DNA from: Clostridiales bacterium
GTDB lineage: Bacteria > Bacillota > Clostridia > Oscillospirales > CAG-272
NCBI GenBank assembly: GCA_012837425.1
Contig: DURE01000006.1
Span: 36,880 to 100,879 of the forward strand
Direction: 5' to 3'
Length of the DNA: 64,000 nt
The notes beneath the pieces were generated by a model that saw only the letters and a list, made by a program, of their open reading frames with translations, made no database searches and had not been told where the DNA came from. Both the position numbers and the translations under genes were made by a program. Each line of letters begins with the position of its first letter. Position 1 is the first letter of the stretch. Positions 27,280-36,640 of this stretch are shown in pieces.

Positions 27280-28764
27280 ATGAAGCTGAGCGAACTTCTC
27301 TCCTCGGCGGGACTGCCTTGTGTCAACAAAAAACACGCCGGAATACAAATAGGCCATGTCTGCTGCGACTCAAGGGTCGCAAGAGCCGACTCGGTTTTTG
27401 TCTGTATCAGAGGGGCGGTTACCGACGGGCACCTCTACGCCCGGTCGGCATATAATCTGGGTTGCCTCGCTTTTGTGGGCGAATACAAACTGGATTTGCC
27501 GGGCGACGCCGCTGTGGTGATCTGTGAAAATCCGCGCTTTGCACTGGCAAGGCTGTCGGCGGTCCTTTTCGGCTTTCCCTCCCGCCGGCTGAAGGTTATC
27601 GGAGTAACCGGCACAAAGGGCAAGACCACAACCGCCCTGATGATAGCCGGTATACTCAACCGCTGCGGCATACCGACCGGATACATCGGCTCCAACGGCA
27701 TATTGTTCGATTCGTTCAGGCACCACACCGCCAACACGACCCCCGAGAGCTGCGATTTGCAGCGCTACATGTTTGAGATGGCCGAGTGCGGAATAAAATA
27801 CCTCGCGCTCGAGGTCTCCTCGCAGGCGGTTTATCTTGAGCGCATACGCTATCTTGATTTTGACACCTGCGTTTTTACCAACCTCTCGCCCGACCACATA
27901 GGCGGCGCCGAGCACCCGGATTTCAACCACTACAAGGCTTGTAAGGCAAGGCTTTTTTCCGAGTATAACCCTGCCCGGGCAGTAGTAAATGCAAACGACC
28001 CTCACACCCCCGATATTATCAGGAATTACAGGGGCGAAATCACAACCTTCGGGCTTGGCGGCAGCGCGCATATCACCGCCGGGAACATAACCCTGCTGAG
28101 CCCGGGGAATGTGCTCGGGACAGCCTTTGATTTTATATCCGGCACATACAAAAAAAGAACCACCCTGAGCCTGCCGGGGGATTTTAATATTCAGAATGCG
28201 CTGGCCGCCGCGGCCGTGTGCCAAAAAATCATCCCGGACACCGACAAAATTCTCTCGGTGCTTGAAGATATAAAGGTTGAGGGCAGGTTTGAATGTATGG
28301 ACGCCCTGCCGTATGCCACAATAGTCATAGACTACGCCCATAACGGTATCAGCCTCTCGTCGGTCCTCCGGACGCTCAGAGCATATAACCCCAGGCGGCT
28401 TATCTGCCTGCTTGGCTCTGTGGGAGGGCGCACACAGATGCGCCGCCGCGAGCTTGGCGCCATAGCCTCCGCGCTCTGCGATTTCTGCATTCTCACCGCC
28501 GACAACCCCGACTGCGAGGACCCGGTGCTGGTAATCCGCGACATCGCATCAGCCTTTGTTCCGGGCGGCTGTGACTATATTTCGATTCCCGACCGGCGCG
28601 AGGCTATCATGTTTGCCGTCGGCATGCTGCGCGAAGGCGACATACTGCTGCTTGCCGGAAAGGGGCATGAAAACTACCAGTTGATTAAGGGAATCAAGTG
28701 GCCCTTCAGTGAGAAGGAAATAGTCCTTGAGGCGGCAGCAAGGATCCTGAAATCTCCGGTATAG
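27280..28764 (+). CDS. murE: UDP-MurNAc-tripeptide synthetase MurE, probably L-lysine (non-DAP) type
   Basis: 494 residues, normal length. MurE adds the third stem-peptide residue to UDP-MurNAc-L-Ala-D-Glu in the cytoplasm. The ATP loop GTKGKT is at 111-116, followed by HHTANTTPES, EVSSQAV, KVEGRFE and DYAHN motifs. The side-chain-selecting motif near residue 405 reads DNPDCEDP instead of the DNPR of meso-DAP enzymes, so lysine or ornithine is expected (inference). It lies 10 bases after the racemase gene and closes the operon with a good terminator. No other mur genes are near. Confidence 0.94.
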   Translation: MKLSELLSSAGLPCVNKKHAGIQIGHVCCDSRVARADSVFVCIRGAVTDGHLYARSAYNLGCLAFVGEYKLDLPGDAAVVICENPRFALARLSAVLFGFPSRRLKVIGVTGTKGKTTTALMIAGILNRCGIPTGYIGSNGILFDSFRHHTANTTPESCDLQRYMFEMAECGIKYLALEVSSQAVYLERIRYLDFDTCVFTNLSPDHIGGAEHPDFNHYKACKARLFSEYNPARAVVNANDPHTPDIIRNYRGEITTFGLGGSAHITAGNITLLSPGNVLGTAFDFISGTYKKRTTLSLPGDFNIQNALAAAAVCQKIIPDTDKILSVLEDIKVEGRFECMDALPYATIVIDYAHNGISLSSVLRTLRAYNPRRLICLLGSVGGRTQMRRRELGAIASALCDFCILTADNPDCEDPVLVIRDIASAFVPGGCDYISIPDRREAIMFAVGMLREGDILLLAGKGHENYQLIKGIKWPFSEKEIVLEAAARILKSPV

Positions 28765-28811
28765 GCTAAGCATATCATTCGGATAAAAAGTTCAGCCTGA
28801 TAATACATCAA

Positions 28812-28838
28812 AACACACCGATTTTCGGGTGTGTTTTT
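28812..28838 (+). terminator. Rho-independent terminator of the murE operon
   Basis: AACACACC (28812-28819) pairs with GGTGTGTT (28828-28835) followed by a run of T. Confidence 0.88.
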
Positions 28839-28862
28839 CTGTGTTTATTCCTCTGCTCATGC

Positions 28863-29015
28863 CCTCGCGCTGCTTTTCCTGATGTCAGTCAGTATACTAA
28901 AGGCAGCAGAGCGCGGGATGCTGGGCCCGCGCTGCTTTATTTGCGATATAGTTTAAAGTTTCAAGGAACTTTTTTCAAGATAGTTCCTTGAGCGGGGGTG
29001 TGGGGGCAGCGCCCC
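28863..29015 (+). repeat. Dispersed intergenic repeat, copy C (two modules)
   Basis: Module 1 (28863-28955) repeats CCTCGCGCTGCTTTTCC, GTCAGTCAG, GGCAGCAGAGCGCGG and CCGCGCTGCTT as in copy B. Module 2 starts with a hairpin AAGGAACT/AGTTCCTT (28963-28970 with 28982-28989) and continues GAGCGGGGGTGTGGGGGCAG followed by CGCCCC. The gap 28839-29055 contains little else. Confidence 0.75.
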
Positions 29016-29055
29016 TGCGAGCGGTTCCCCGTGGGGCAGTATCCACACGCACCCC

Positions 29056-30177
29056 CTATTTCCAATCATCGCTCCGGTCGCCGGGGATGACATTTTTCAG
29101 GGCCACAATGGCGCACTCCAGCATGTCGTCGTCGGGCTCTTTAGTAGTAATCCGCTGCAGCCAGAGACCGGGAGCAGAAATTATTCTTATGAGCAGGTTA
29201 TCGCGCTTCCCGGCAATTCGTATCAGCTCGTAACCGAGGCTCATCATAACCGGCAGCAGGCTTATTCCTATCAGGGACCTGAGTATCACGTTGAGCGTCC
29301 CGTTCTCGCTCAGGTTTGCCGGGATGAACATCGTGATAATTATGCTCACAAGAAGAATAAGAATCAGAAACGACGTGCCGCACCTGGGGTGAAAGCGCTT
29401 CTGCGCTCTGGCGTTCTCGACTGTCAGCTCGAGCCCCGCCTCGTAGCAGGCTACCGTCTTGTGCTCGGCGCCATGATAGGCAAAGGTGCGCCTTATGTCT
29501 CTCAAAAGGGTCACAAACACCAGATAGCCTATCAGAATTGCGATTTTCAGAATGCCGACAAACAGCGACCTGATAAGCTGATACCGATATCCCGAGCCAG
29601 ACAGGGCCGGAAAAAACTTTTTGAGCAGCTCGTAGAGCGTCTCGGGTAAAACCTTAAAAAGGACCAGTGCCAGCACAAACCCCAAAACCGTGGCGATAAT
29701 CATTACCGCCGTCATCCTGCCGTCAGAGGCTTTTTCCCGGTTTTGGTCTGTCTTATCTTCGGGCGAAACAGCCGCTGCCTGAGCTTCCTGACTTTTTTCA
29801 GCAGCAGGCTTGACTGCTCCCGCAGCCTGCAGGCCGTTGTCACGTCTTTCGGTTTTCTTTTCTTTCTTTTCGTTTTCAGCATCGTCAAGCCCGGCTATCT
29901 CGGCCGAGCGCATAAGGCACCTGTAGCCGTAGCGCATCGAATCCACAAAGCCGAACACCCCGCGAAAAAAAGGCCAGCGGAAAAACTTCGGCTTTCCCGA
30001 CATGTCACAGTCCCAGGTCTCGACAACCATCTGGTGGCTTGGGTCGCGCACCGCCATCGAGATTCTTTTCGGACCGCGCATCATTATCCCTTCAATGAGC
30101 GCCTGGCCGCCTATTGTGGTTTTCTTTTTTATCCGAGCCGGCGAAAGAGCGCCGGAGTCTTCCTTACCTGTGGTCAA
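29056..30177 (-). CDS. yqhQ: YqhQ-like membrane protein (DUF1385)
   Basis: 373 residues. The family signature is clear: GGQALIEGIMMRGP at about 22-35, the AYHGAEHKTVACYE segment near 235, and RFHPRCGTSFL. About five membrane helices follow residue 155. A charged Lys/Glu/Ala-rich insert at about 100-150 lies between the N-terminal domain and the first helix. The function of DUF1385 is not known. It lies 28 bases after the PRPP synthetase gene, probably in one transcript. Confidence 0.93.
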   Translation of the reverse strand: MTTGKEDSGALSPARIKKKTTIGGQALIEGIMMRGPKRISMAVRDPSHQMVVETWDCDMSGKPKFFRWPFFRGVFGFVDSMRYGYRCLMRSAEIAGLDDAENEKKEKKTERRDNGLQAAGAVKPAAEKSQEAQAAAVSPEDKTDQNREKASDGRMTAVMIIATVLGFVLALVLFKVLPETLYELLKKFFPALSGSGYRYQLIRSLFVGILKIAILIGYLVFVTLLRDIRRTFAYHGAEHKTVACYEAGLELTVENARAQKRFHPRCGTSFLILILLVSIIITMFIPANLSENGTLNVILRSLIGISLLPVMMSLGYELIRIAGKRDNLLIRIISAPGLWLQRITTKEPDDDMLECAIVALKNVIPGDRSDDWK

Positions 30178-30205
30178 TTTCGCTTTCTCCTTGTAAGATA
30201 GGGGT

Positions 30206-31348
30206 TCAGATTTCCATGGTCATCTGGCTGCTGCCCATCGCCGACATGTGCTTTTCGACCAGATTGTGAATGCGCTGCACCGGGTCAAGGAGGTTGCTTA
30301 TCGAGCCATCATGGTTTAATGTGTCAATTATGTATGACACATACTTGCACATATTGACCTCACAGTACCACGGAGCGGCAAGCAGCTCGGGGGTGCGGTA
30401 AATCAGATTGGTGGTAAAAATCTTGTCAATCAGCCCTTCCTCGTAGGCCCTGTTGAACTTCTCAATTCCGTCGGTAAAGAGCCCGAAGGTGACAAAGGCA
30501 AAGATGCGTTTGGCGCCTTTAGCCTTTATCTGTTGCGCCACCTCAATGAGTGAGTCGCCCGAGGAAATAATGTCGTCAACTATTATGACGTCCATGTCGG
30601 CCGGGTCTCCCCCGAGATACTCGTGTGCTATAATCGGGTTGCGCCCGTTGATTATTTTTGTGTAGTCGCGGCGCTTGTGGAACATTCCGACATCAATTCC
30701 GAGCACCGAGGCATAGTACATGCAGCGCCCCATCGCGCCCTCGTCGGGGGATATTATGATAAGGTAATCTTTATCAATAAGGATATCTGGTACGTTTCTC
30801 ACCAGTGCTTTTATCATCTGATAAGCCGGGCGGACACTGTCAAACCCACAGAGCGGAATCGCATTCTGAACCCTTGAATCGTGTGCATCAAAGGTTATGA
30901 TGTTGGCCGCGCCCATAGCGTGCAGTTCCTGCAGCATCATCGCACAGTCGAGCGACTCGCGCGACAGTCGCTTGTCCTGTCTGCCTTCATAAAGCATGGG
31001 CATTATAACCGATACGCGTCTTGCCTTTCCGCCGGCTGCAGATATAAGCCGCTTTAGGTCAGCGTAATGGTCGTCGGGACTCATCGGAACGGTTTTTCCG
31101 TACATATTGTAGGTTACACCGTGATTGAATACATCGCAGATGATATAGAGGTCATGTCCGCGCATTGACTGAAATATGAGACCCTTTGCTTCGCCCGAGC
31201 CGAAGCGCGGGCATTCGTGCCTGACAAAATAGGTCTCGTTCTGAGGACGGCCCCGCCACTCCTTGAGGTAATAGTCGACCTGAGTGCCGAACTCCTCGCA
31301 TCCCTTCATTGCAATTACACTGAGCTCGCCGAAAAGCGTATCGTTCAT
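30206..31348 (-). CDS. prs: Ribose-phosphate pyrophosphokinase, divergent type
   Basis: 380 residues, longer than the usual 310-320. The enzyme makes PRPP for nucleotide, His and Trp synthesis. Order of motifs: the YEGRQDKR loop (about 120), FDAHDSRVQNAIP (about 153), SPDEGAMGR (about 200) and the PRPP-binding VIIVDDIISSGDS (about 260), where canonical enzymes read VDDMIDTGGT. An N-terminal extension and a C-terminal tail of about 50 residues are unusual. AGGAGG fixes the start. A perfect TATAAT lies 45-50 bases upstream on the minus strand (31393-31398), without a good -35. Confidence 0.88.
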   Translation of the reverse strand: MNDTLFGELSVIAMKGCEEFGTQVDYYLKEWRGRPQNETYFVRHECPRFGSGEAKGLIFQSMRGHDLYIICDVFNHGVTYNMYGKTVPMSPDDHYADLKRLISAAGGKARRVSVIMPMLYEGRQDKRLSRESLDCAMMLQELHAMGAANIITFDAHDSRVQNAIPLCGFDSVRPAYQMIKALVRNVPDILIDKDYLIIISPDEGAMGRCMYYASVLGIDVGMFHKRRDYTKIINGRNPIIAHEYLGGDPADMDVIIVDDIISSGDSLIEVAQQIKAKGAKRIFAFVTFGLFTDGIEKFNRAYEEGLIDKIFTTNLIYRTPELLAAPWYCEVNMCKYVSYIIDTLNHDGSISNLLDPVQRIHNLVEKHMSAMGSSQMTMEI

Positions 31349-31506
31349 TATACCCTCCTGCGTTTTACCTTTTTCAATTCTGCCGCAATAACATTATAAC
31401 ACATAAAAGGCGCTTTGAGAAGACGTTTCGCTCATTTCCGAGCTGTCCTGGCCTGATTTGGCGTTATAGATAATTCGCCGAAGAGTTGCAGTTGCTTTTT
31501 AGAATA

Positions 31507-32469
31507 TTATAACCATCCGATGCTTTTCATAACAAAAATTCCCGAAAAAAGCGTTATGGGACAGAGCATTGAGGTAAGCAGCAGAATCTGCCCCGCCAGT
31601 TCGCCATCGCTTTTCATGTTCTTTGCCATGATATAGCTTGCCACCGCGGCCGGCGAGCCGAAAAGCACAAATATCAGCCCCAGCTCCAGCCCGCGAAGCC
31701 CCGACAAATAGGCCGATACTGTCATGAGTGCCGGCAGTAATACCACCTTCACAAGCGAGGCTGCCAGCGAATACTTGATCTTTCCGACAAGCGCCATGCC
31801 GCTCATCCCCGCGCCAAGACTGATGAGCGAGACGGCAAAGGTCGCGTCTGCAAGGTAGCTGAGTGAGTCCTCGGCAAACCGCGGTAGCGGGATTTCAAGG
31901 AGCATAAAGGGGAGCCCGAGTATGACCGCGATAATCAGCGGGTTTTTCAGAGTGCTGACAACTATGGCACTAATTGTTCTGGCAAGGCTCGGCTTTGTGT
32001 CGCGCGGCGCAAAAACGCTCAGCACAATAACTGAGTAGACATTGTACAAAATCGTGACCGGGGGCATCAGCATGGCCATCAACGCCACCCCAGTCTCCCC
32101 GAACATGGCGGCAGCCAGCGGCACGCCTAAAATCGAAAAATTCGACCTGAAGGCCCCCTGAATCATGGCGCCGCGCTTGTCATTTTCCCGGACAAATATC
32201 GGAAAAACAAGACCGCACAATACAAAGCTGAGCGTAATTCCGGCGCAGGCCAGCACAATAAGCTGCAGCTGCCCGGCGCTGTCCTCCATCCGGCTTTTGG
32301 CCGTCCCCAGAAACATCAGGCTCGGCAGCATGACCTTGAATACCAGCTTGTCGGCCGTAGTCAAGAAGCCATCAGTTAGGAAATTTGTGCGCTTGAATAT
32401 ATAACCAAGCGCCACCAGTATGAAAACCGGCAATATCACATTGATGCTGTATACGAAATTATCCCACAT
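31507..32469 (-). CDS. AEC-family (auxin efflux carrier type) transporter
   Basis: 320 residues with about ten membrane segments, starting FVYSINVILPVFILVALGYIF and ending in a helix. The AEC family contains exporters and carriers of organic acids such as malonate; the substrate here is unknown. It lies 65 bases downstream of rhaB in the mutS2-rhaB direction and may be the last gene of that transcript. No terminator is obvious within the 158-bp gap that separates it from the prs gene. Confidence 0.88.
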   Translation of the reverse strand: MWDNFVYSINVILPVFILVALGYIFKRTNFLTDGFLTTADKLVFKVMLPSLMFLGTAKSRMEDSAGQLQLIVLACAGITLSFVLCGLVFPIFVRENDKRGAMIQGAFRSNFSILGVPLAAAMFGETGVALMAMLMPPVTILYNVYSVIVLSVFAPRDTKPSLARTISAIVVSTLKNPLIIAVILGLPFMLLEIPLPRFAEDSLSYLADATFAVSLISLGAGMSGMALVGKIKYSLAASLVKVVLLPALMTVSAYLSGLRGLELGLIFVLFGSPAAVASYIMAKNMKSDGELAGQILLLTSMLCPITLFSGIFVMKSIGWL

Positions 32470-32534
32470 ATCTTTTCTGCCCCTGCCCCGCGGCGGCAGC
32501 GCCTGCTGCCGCGGCGTACAACAGAGGGGTAATG

Positions 32535-34022
32535 CTACTCTCCTATCAAATTCCTAAATCTGACATAAGCATCATCCCATACCCCGGTATCTTCGGGAAT
32601 GTATAACTCCGGAGCAAAGGAGTCGGCTATCAGCTCTCTTGCCTCGGCCAGGTTCCGCAACTCGCTCGACGCTATGAGCTGCACGGCTATGTTGCCGGCC
32701 GCCGTTGCCTCAAACGGCCCGGTGGTCACCGGCATGCCGCAGGCATTTGCCGTCATTTGGTTGAGCAGGGCAGCCTGTGAGCCGCCGCCTACGATATTGA
32801 TGCCGGCCGGCTTTATACCGGTCAGCCGGCAGAGCTGCCATGCGGTCATGCGGTATTTTAGCGCCAGACTCTCGTAAATGCAGCGCACAACCTCGCCCGG
32901 GGTCCCGGGCACATGCTGACCGGTCTTTGAGCAGTACTCTTTTATCCGCCGCGGCATATCTCCGGGGGCGGTATAGTCCGGGTCGTCGGGATTTATAAGG
33001 CAGGTAAAAGGCTTTGCAGCCTTTGCCAGCTCCTCAAGCTCCGAGAAGCTGTATTCTTTGCCCTCGCGCTGCCATTGCCGCCTTGACTCCTGCACAATCC
33101 AGAGTCCCATGATGTTCTTTAAAAATCGTATCCTGCCCCCGGCGCCGCCCTCGTTGGTGTAGTTATAACGGCAGGTATCAGGGTTTACCAGCGGCCCGGG
33201 CAGCTCGGTCCCCAGCAGCGACCAGGTCCCGCTGCTGATGTAAATAAAGTCTCCCTTCCCCCTCACCGGCACCGATATTACCGCGCTGGCGGTGTCGTGC
33301 GAGGCGACGTTTATCACCTGCGCATCTGTCTTGCCCGTGTCAATCAGCACGTCCGGCAGCAGTCTCCCGAGCAGGTTCCCGGGCTTTACAACCGGCGAAA
33401 AGAGCTCTGTTGGTATGTCGAGCCTGCCGAGCAGTTCATCGGCGAGCCTCCCTTCTCCGGCCCGAAGTATGGCGCCGGTTGAAGCTATCGTGTATTCGGT
33501 CGCCATAACCCCGGTTAGGAAGTAATTCAGCAAATCCGGAATAAAGAGCAGCCGGCCGGCCCGCCTGAGTGTGTCAGGGTCGTCGCGGTTCTCGGCAACC
33601 AGCTGATACAGGGTATTGAAATCCATCGACTGTATTCCGGTAGCTGCATATATTTCATCTGTGCCAAGGCCGTATGCCTGCTTTATGTAGCCGCCTATCC
33701 CGGCTGTGCGCCGGTCGCGGTAGTGTACCGGGTTTGACATAAGCCGCCCCTGTTTGTTAAGCAGGCCGTAGTCTACCCCCCAGGTGTCAATTCCGATGCT
33801 TGCTACCTCGTCGCCGTCAAGCACGCTGTGCCTTATAGTCTTTTTTATCTCGTGAAAGAGCCGCAGAATATCCCAGTGGAGCCGGTCTCCCAGCATTACC
33901 GGCTCGTTGGTAAAGCGGCTTGTTTCGCGCAGCGTGAGCTTCCTGCCGTCAAAGCCGCCGACAATGCCCCTGCCGCTTGACGCCCCGAGGTCAATTGCCA
34001 AAAAGTTTTTTGTCCTGCCCAT
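32535..34022 (-). CDS. rhaB: Rhamnulokinase (FGGY carbohydrate kinase)
   Basis: 495 residues. FGGY kinase with the N-terminal phosphate loop AIDLGASSGRG (about 9-19), the rhamnulokinase-like IGIDTWGVDYGLL near 77 and HYRDRRT near 100, and the C-terminal ATP-binding INIVGGGSQAALLNQMTANA. It phosphorylates L-rhamnulose in rhamnose catabolism. No rhaA, rhaD or rhamnose transporter is near; the gene follows mutS2 by 15 bases and precedes an AEC transporter. Rhamnulokinase is favoured over fuculokinase or xylulokinase from these motifs. Confidence 0.9.
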   Translation of the reverse strand: MGRTKNFLAIDLGASSGRGIVGGFDGRKLTLRETSRFTNEPVMLGDRLHWDILRLFHEIKKTIRHSVLDGDEVASIGIDTWGVDYGLLNKQGRLMSNPVHYRDRRTAGIGGYIKQAYGLGTDEIYAATGIQSMDFNTLYQLVAENRDDPDTLRRAGRLLFIPDLLNYFLTGVMATEYTIASTGAILRAGEGRLADELLGRLDIPTELFSPVVKPGNLLGRLLPDVLIDTGKTDAQVINVASHDTASAVISVPVRGKGDFIYISSGTWSLLGTELPGPLVNPDTCRYNYTNEGGAGGRIRFLKNIMGLWIVQESRRQWQREGKEYSFSELEELAKAAKPFTCLINPDDPDYTAPGDMPRRIKEYCSKTGQHVPGTPGEVVRCIYESLALKYRMTAWQLCRLTGIKPAGINIVGGGSQAALLNQMTANACGMPVTTGPFEATAAGNIAVQLIASSELRNLAEARELIADSFAPELYIPEDTGVWDDAYVRFRNLIGE

Positions 34023-34037
34023 TTCCCTCGTTCTCCT

Positions 34038-36425
34038 TTATTTAAGTTCAAGTACGGTCACTCCCCCGTCGCCCTCTCCCCAAACTCCGAGCCGGAATGC
34101 GGCAACCCGCTTATCGCCTTTGAGGAAGCGCCAGAGCGCATTTTTCAGCGCACCGGTGCCCTTGCCGTGAATCAGCCTGACCGAACTGACCCCGAACATA
34201 ATAGCCTCGTCGATGTACCTGTCGACAAGATACCAGGCCTCCTCGCCGGTAAGCCCGCGCAGGTCTATCTCGGGGCTAAATTCCCTCGTTGCTTTATGAA
34301 TATGCTCGGCAGCCCGAGGCTGAGGTGTGCTATGGCCAGCCGAGGCCGTATCGTCCTCAATCAGCTTCAGGTTCTCGATGTTTGTCTTAATACGCGTCGT
34401 GCCGACCTCAACCACAACCCCGCCCGACTTGTCGGGTGCCTCAATGAGCCTGCCGCTTGACCCTAAGTTGCGCAGGTACACCATGTCCCCCTTTTCAAGC
34501 GGCCGTGGGAGAATATAGCCGTCGTCCTCGGTTTTTTCAACCGGGTTGTATTTGTCGGCAGAGGTGCGCAGGTGTGCCCTTATCTCCTGCCTTGCACGCT
34601 CGAGCGCCTGCTCCGACCGCTCGCGCTCAAACTCTTTCTTGGTCTTTTCAAGCCTGTCGAAAATAAAATCACTCGACGCCCGGGCGCTCTCGACTATCAC
34701 CCGCGCCTTTTCTCTTGCTTTCTCAAGCTCAGCCTCGGCCTGCTTTTGGCTGGATATGAGCTTTTTCTCGGCCTCGGCCTTGAATTTTTCGTACTCGGCG
34801 CGCAGCCGGGCAAGCTCCTCGCGTTGGCGCTCGGTCTCAATCCTGCTCCGCTCGAGCTTTTCTATCACAACCTCAAAACGCCGGCTGTCGGGGCTTACCG
34901 AGCGCCTTGCACGCCCGATGATTTCGGCCGGCAACCCCAGCTTTTCGGATATGGCAAAGGCGTTGGATTTGCCGGGAGTTCCGATAATCAGCCGGTAGGT
35001 CGGCATGAGGGTTTCAATATCAAATTCGCAGGAAGCGTTGTCGACTCCCTCGGTCTCAAGCGCGTAGGCCTTAAGCTCGGCATAGTGTGTGGTGGCGGCG
35101 CAGATTGCGCCCTTTCCGCGCACCGCTTCAATAATTGCGATGGCCAGTGCCGCACCCTCTATTGGGTCGGTGCCGACACCCAGCTCGTCAAAGAGCACCA
35201 GAGACCGGTCGGTTATTTGCCTGATTATCGATACTATATTCACCATATGCGCCGAGAAGGTTGAGAGTGACTGCTCTATGCTCTGCTCGTCTCCGATGTC
35301 GGCCAGCACGTTGTCAAAGACGCATATCTCAGAGGGCTCGCCGGCCGGGATGTGTAGCCCGGCCTGAGCCATTATGGTCAGCAGCCCGAGTGTTTTTAGT
35401 GACACGGTTTTGCCGCCGGTGTTGGGGCCGGTGATTATCAGGGTGTCTCGCCCCCGCCCTATCTCGATGTCTATCGGCACAACCTTATCCTTGTCTATGA
35501 GCGGATGCCTTGCTCGGCGCAGCGAGATTGACTTCTCACCAGATATTGCCGGGGCGACGCCGTTCATCCTGAAGGATAGCTCACCGCAGGCAAAGACAAA
35601 GGCAAGTTCGGTTATGATATCATAATTGAGCCATATGGTATCCGAGACGCTGTCGACCTCGGCCGACAGGGCGGCGAGTATTTTTTCAATTTCGTATGCT
35701 TCGGCGGCCTCAAGCTCGCGCAGCTCGTTGTTGGCCTCAACCACGTCATAGGGCTCGACAAATATGGTAGCGCCCGACGCCGAGGTGTCGTGAACCAGGC
35801 CCTTTATATCGTTTTTGCATTCGATTTTTACCGGCACGACATACCGGCCGCCGCGCTGGGTCACGATGTTTTCCTGGAGGTATTTTGAATACGCCCCGCT
35901 TGTGTACTTTGAGAGCAGGTCCTTTATTTTATTGTTTACAGACTTAATTCTCCGTCGGATGTCCGAGAGCCGGCTGCTTGCATTATCGGCGATTTGGTCC
36001 TCGGCAAGAATTGCATTCAGAATATGCTCCTCAACCTGCCGCTCGGGTGTGAGCCGTTCGAAAATTTCATCGAGCGAGGTTTCAAAGAGCTTGTTTGTCC
36101 TTATATATTCTTTTAGCGAGCGGGTGGTGCGAAGCAGGTTCGCGACATCAAGCAGCTCGCGCGTGGTGAGTATCGCCCCGAGTTTGGCTCGCTCGGTGAC
36201 TTTTAACATGTCCCGGACATTACCGAATGAGGGCGTCCCCTTGGCACCGATAAGCCGCCTGGCGTCGCTCGTGTGCCTCAGTCGGCGCAGGACCTCGGTG
36301 ACATCTGCGCTCGGCGCAAGCGACATGGCAAGCTCCCTTGACCCCTCGGTCTGCGCGCAGGCGGCAAGCATTGCCCGGATTTTATCAAATTCAAGCGTTG
36401 TAAGCGTTTTTTCTGAAAATTGCAT
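34038..36425 (-). CDS. mutS2: Endonuclease MutS2
   Basis: 795 residues from ATG 36425, which has AGAGG six bases upstream; a longer frame from 36485 would translate a short direct repeat (GAAACGAGAAA twice) and is disfavoured. MutS core and clamp regions are followed by the ATPase with Walker A GPNTGGKTVSLKT (near 335) and LFDELGVGTDPIEGA, a long coiled coil (about 520-640), and a C-terminal Smr nuclease domain with EIDLRG and HGKGTG. MutS2 proteins suppress recombination or rescue collided ribosomes. It heads the mutS2-rhaB-AEC gene run. Confidence 0.96.
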   Translation of the reverse strand: MQFSEKTLTTLEFDKIRAMLAACAQTEGSRELAMSLAPSADVTEVLRRLRHTSDARRLIGAKGTPSFGNVRDMLKVTERAKLGAILTTRELLDVANLLRTTRSLKEYIRTNKLFETSLDEIFERLTPERQVEEHILNAILAEDQIADNASSRLSDIRRRIKSVNNKIKDLLSKYTSGAYSKYLQENIVTQRGGRYVVPVKIECKNDIKGLVHDTSASGATIFVEPYDVVEANNELRELEAAEAYEIEKILAALSAEVDSVSDTIWLNYDIITELAFVFACGELSFRMNGVAPAISGEKSISLRRARHPLIDKDKVVPIDIEIGRGRDTLIITGPNTGGKTVSLKTLGLLTIMAQAGLHIPAGEPSEICVFDNVLADIGDEQSIEQSLSTFSAHMVNIVSIIRQITDRSLVLFDELGVGTDPIEGAALAIAIIEAVRGKGAICAATTHYAELKAYALETEGVDNASCEFDIETLMPTYRLIIGTPGKSNAFAISEKLGLPAEIIGRARRSVSPDSRRFEVVIEKLERSRIETERQREELARLRAEYEKFKAEAEKKLISSQKQAEAELEKAREKARVIVESARASSDFIFDRLEKTKKEFERERSEQALERARQEIRAHLRTSADKYNPVEKTEDDGYILPRPLEKGDMVYLRNLGSSGRLIEAPDKSGGVVVEVGTTRIKTNIENLKLIEDDTASAGHSTPQPRAAEHIHKATREFSPEIDLRGLTGEEAWYLVDRYIDEAIMFGVSSVRLIHGKGTGALKNALWRFLKGDKRVAAFRLGVWGEGDGGVTVLELK

Positions 36426-36553
36426 TTCTATCCTCTGGTAGTTTCTCGTTTCCAATTTCTCGTTTCTAATAAGTTTATCAGACATACTAATTGAATTTAT
36501 TAAGTATCAATTTATGTATGAGCCCTATTTTTGTTTGAAATTTCTGAAGATTC

Positions 36554-36638
36554 TTAAGGGACTTTTTAAAAAAGGTCCCTTGAGCGGGGGTTTGGGAGCA
36601 GCGCCCCCGAAGGAAGGCGGGGTGTGGGGCGGAGCCCG
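36554..36638 (+). repeat. Dispersed intergenic repeat, copy D (module 2, twice)
   Basis: A hairpin AAGGGAC/GTCCCTT (36556-36562 with 36575-36581) leads into GAGCGGGGGTTTGGGAGCAG and CGCCCCC, then a second, partial copy GGCGGGGTGTGGGGCGGAGC. Same layout as module 2 in copies B and C. It fills the gap between recO and mutS2, and may also serve as a terminator. Confidence 0.65.
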
Positions 36639-36640
36639 AG

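Noticed and set aside
27370..28341. A 323-residue antisense frame within murE
   Set aside because: It is a shadow of a high-GC coding sequence; murE itself is complete and unambiguous. The same applies to the antisense frames of 250 and 291 residues over uvrA (12483-13235) and the flavoprotein (21550-22425).
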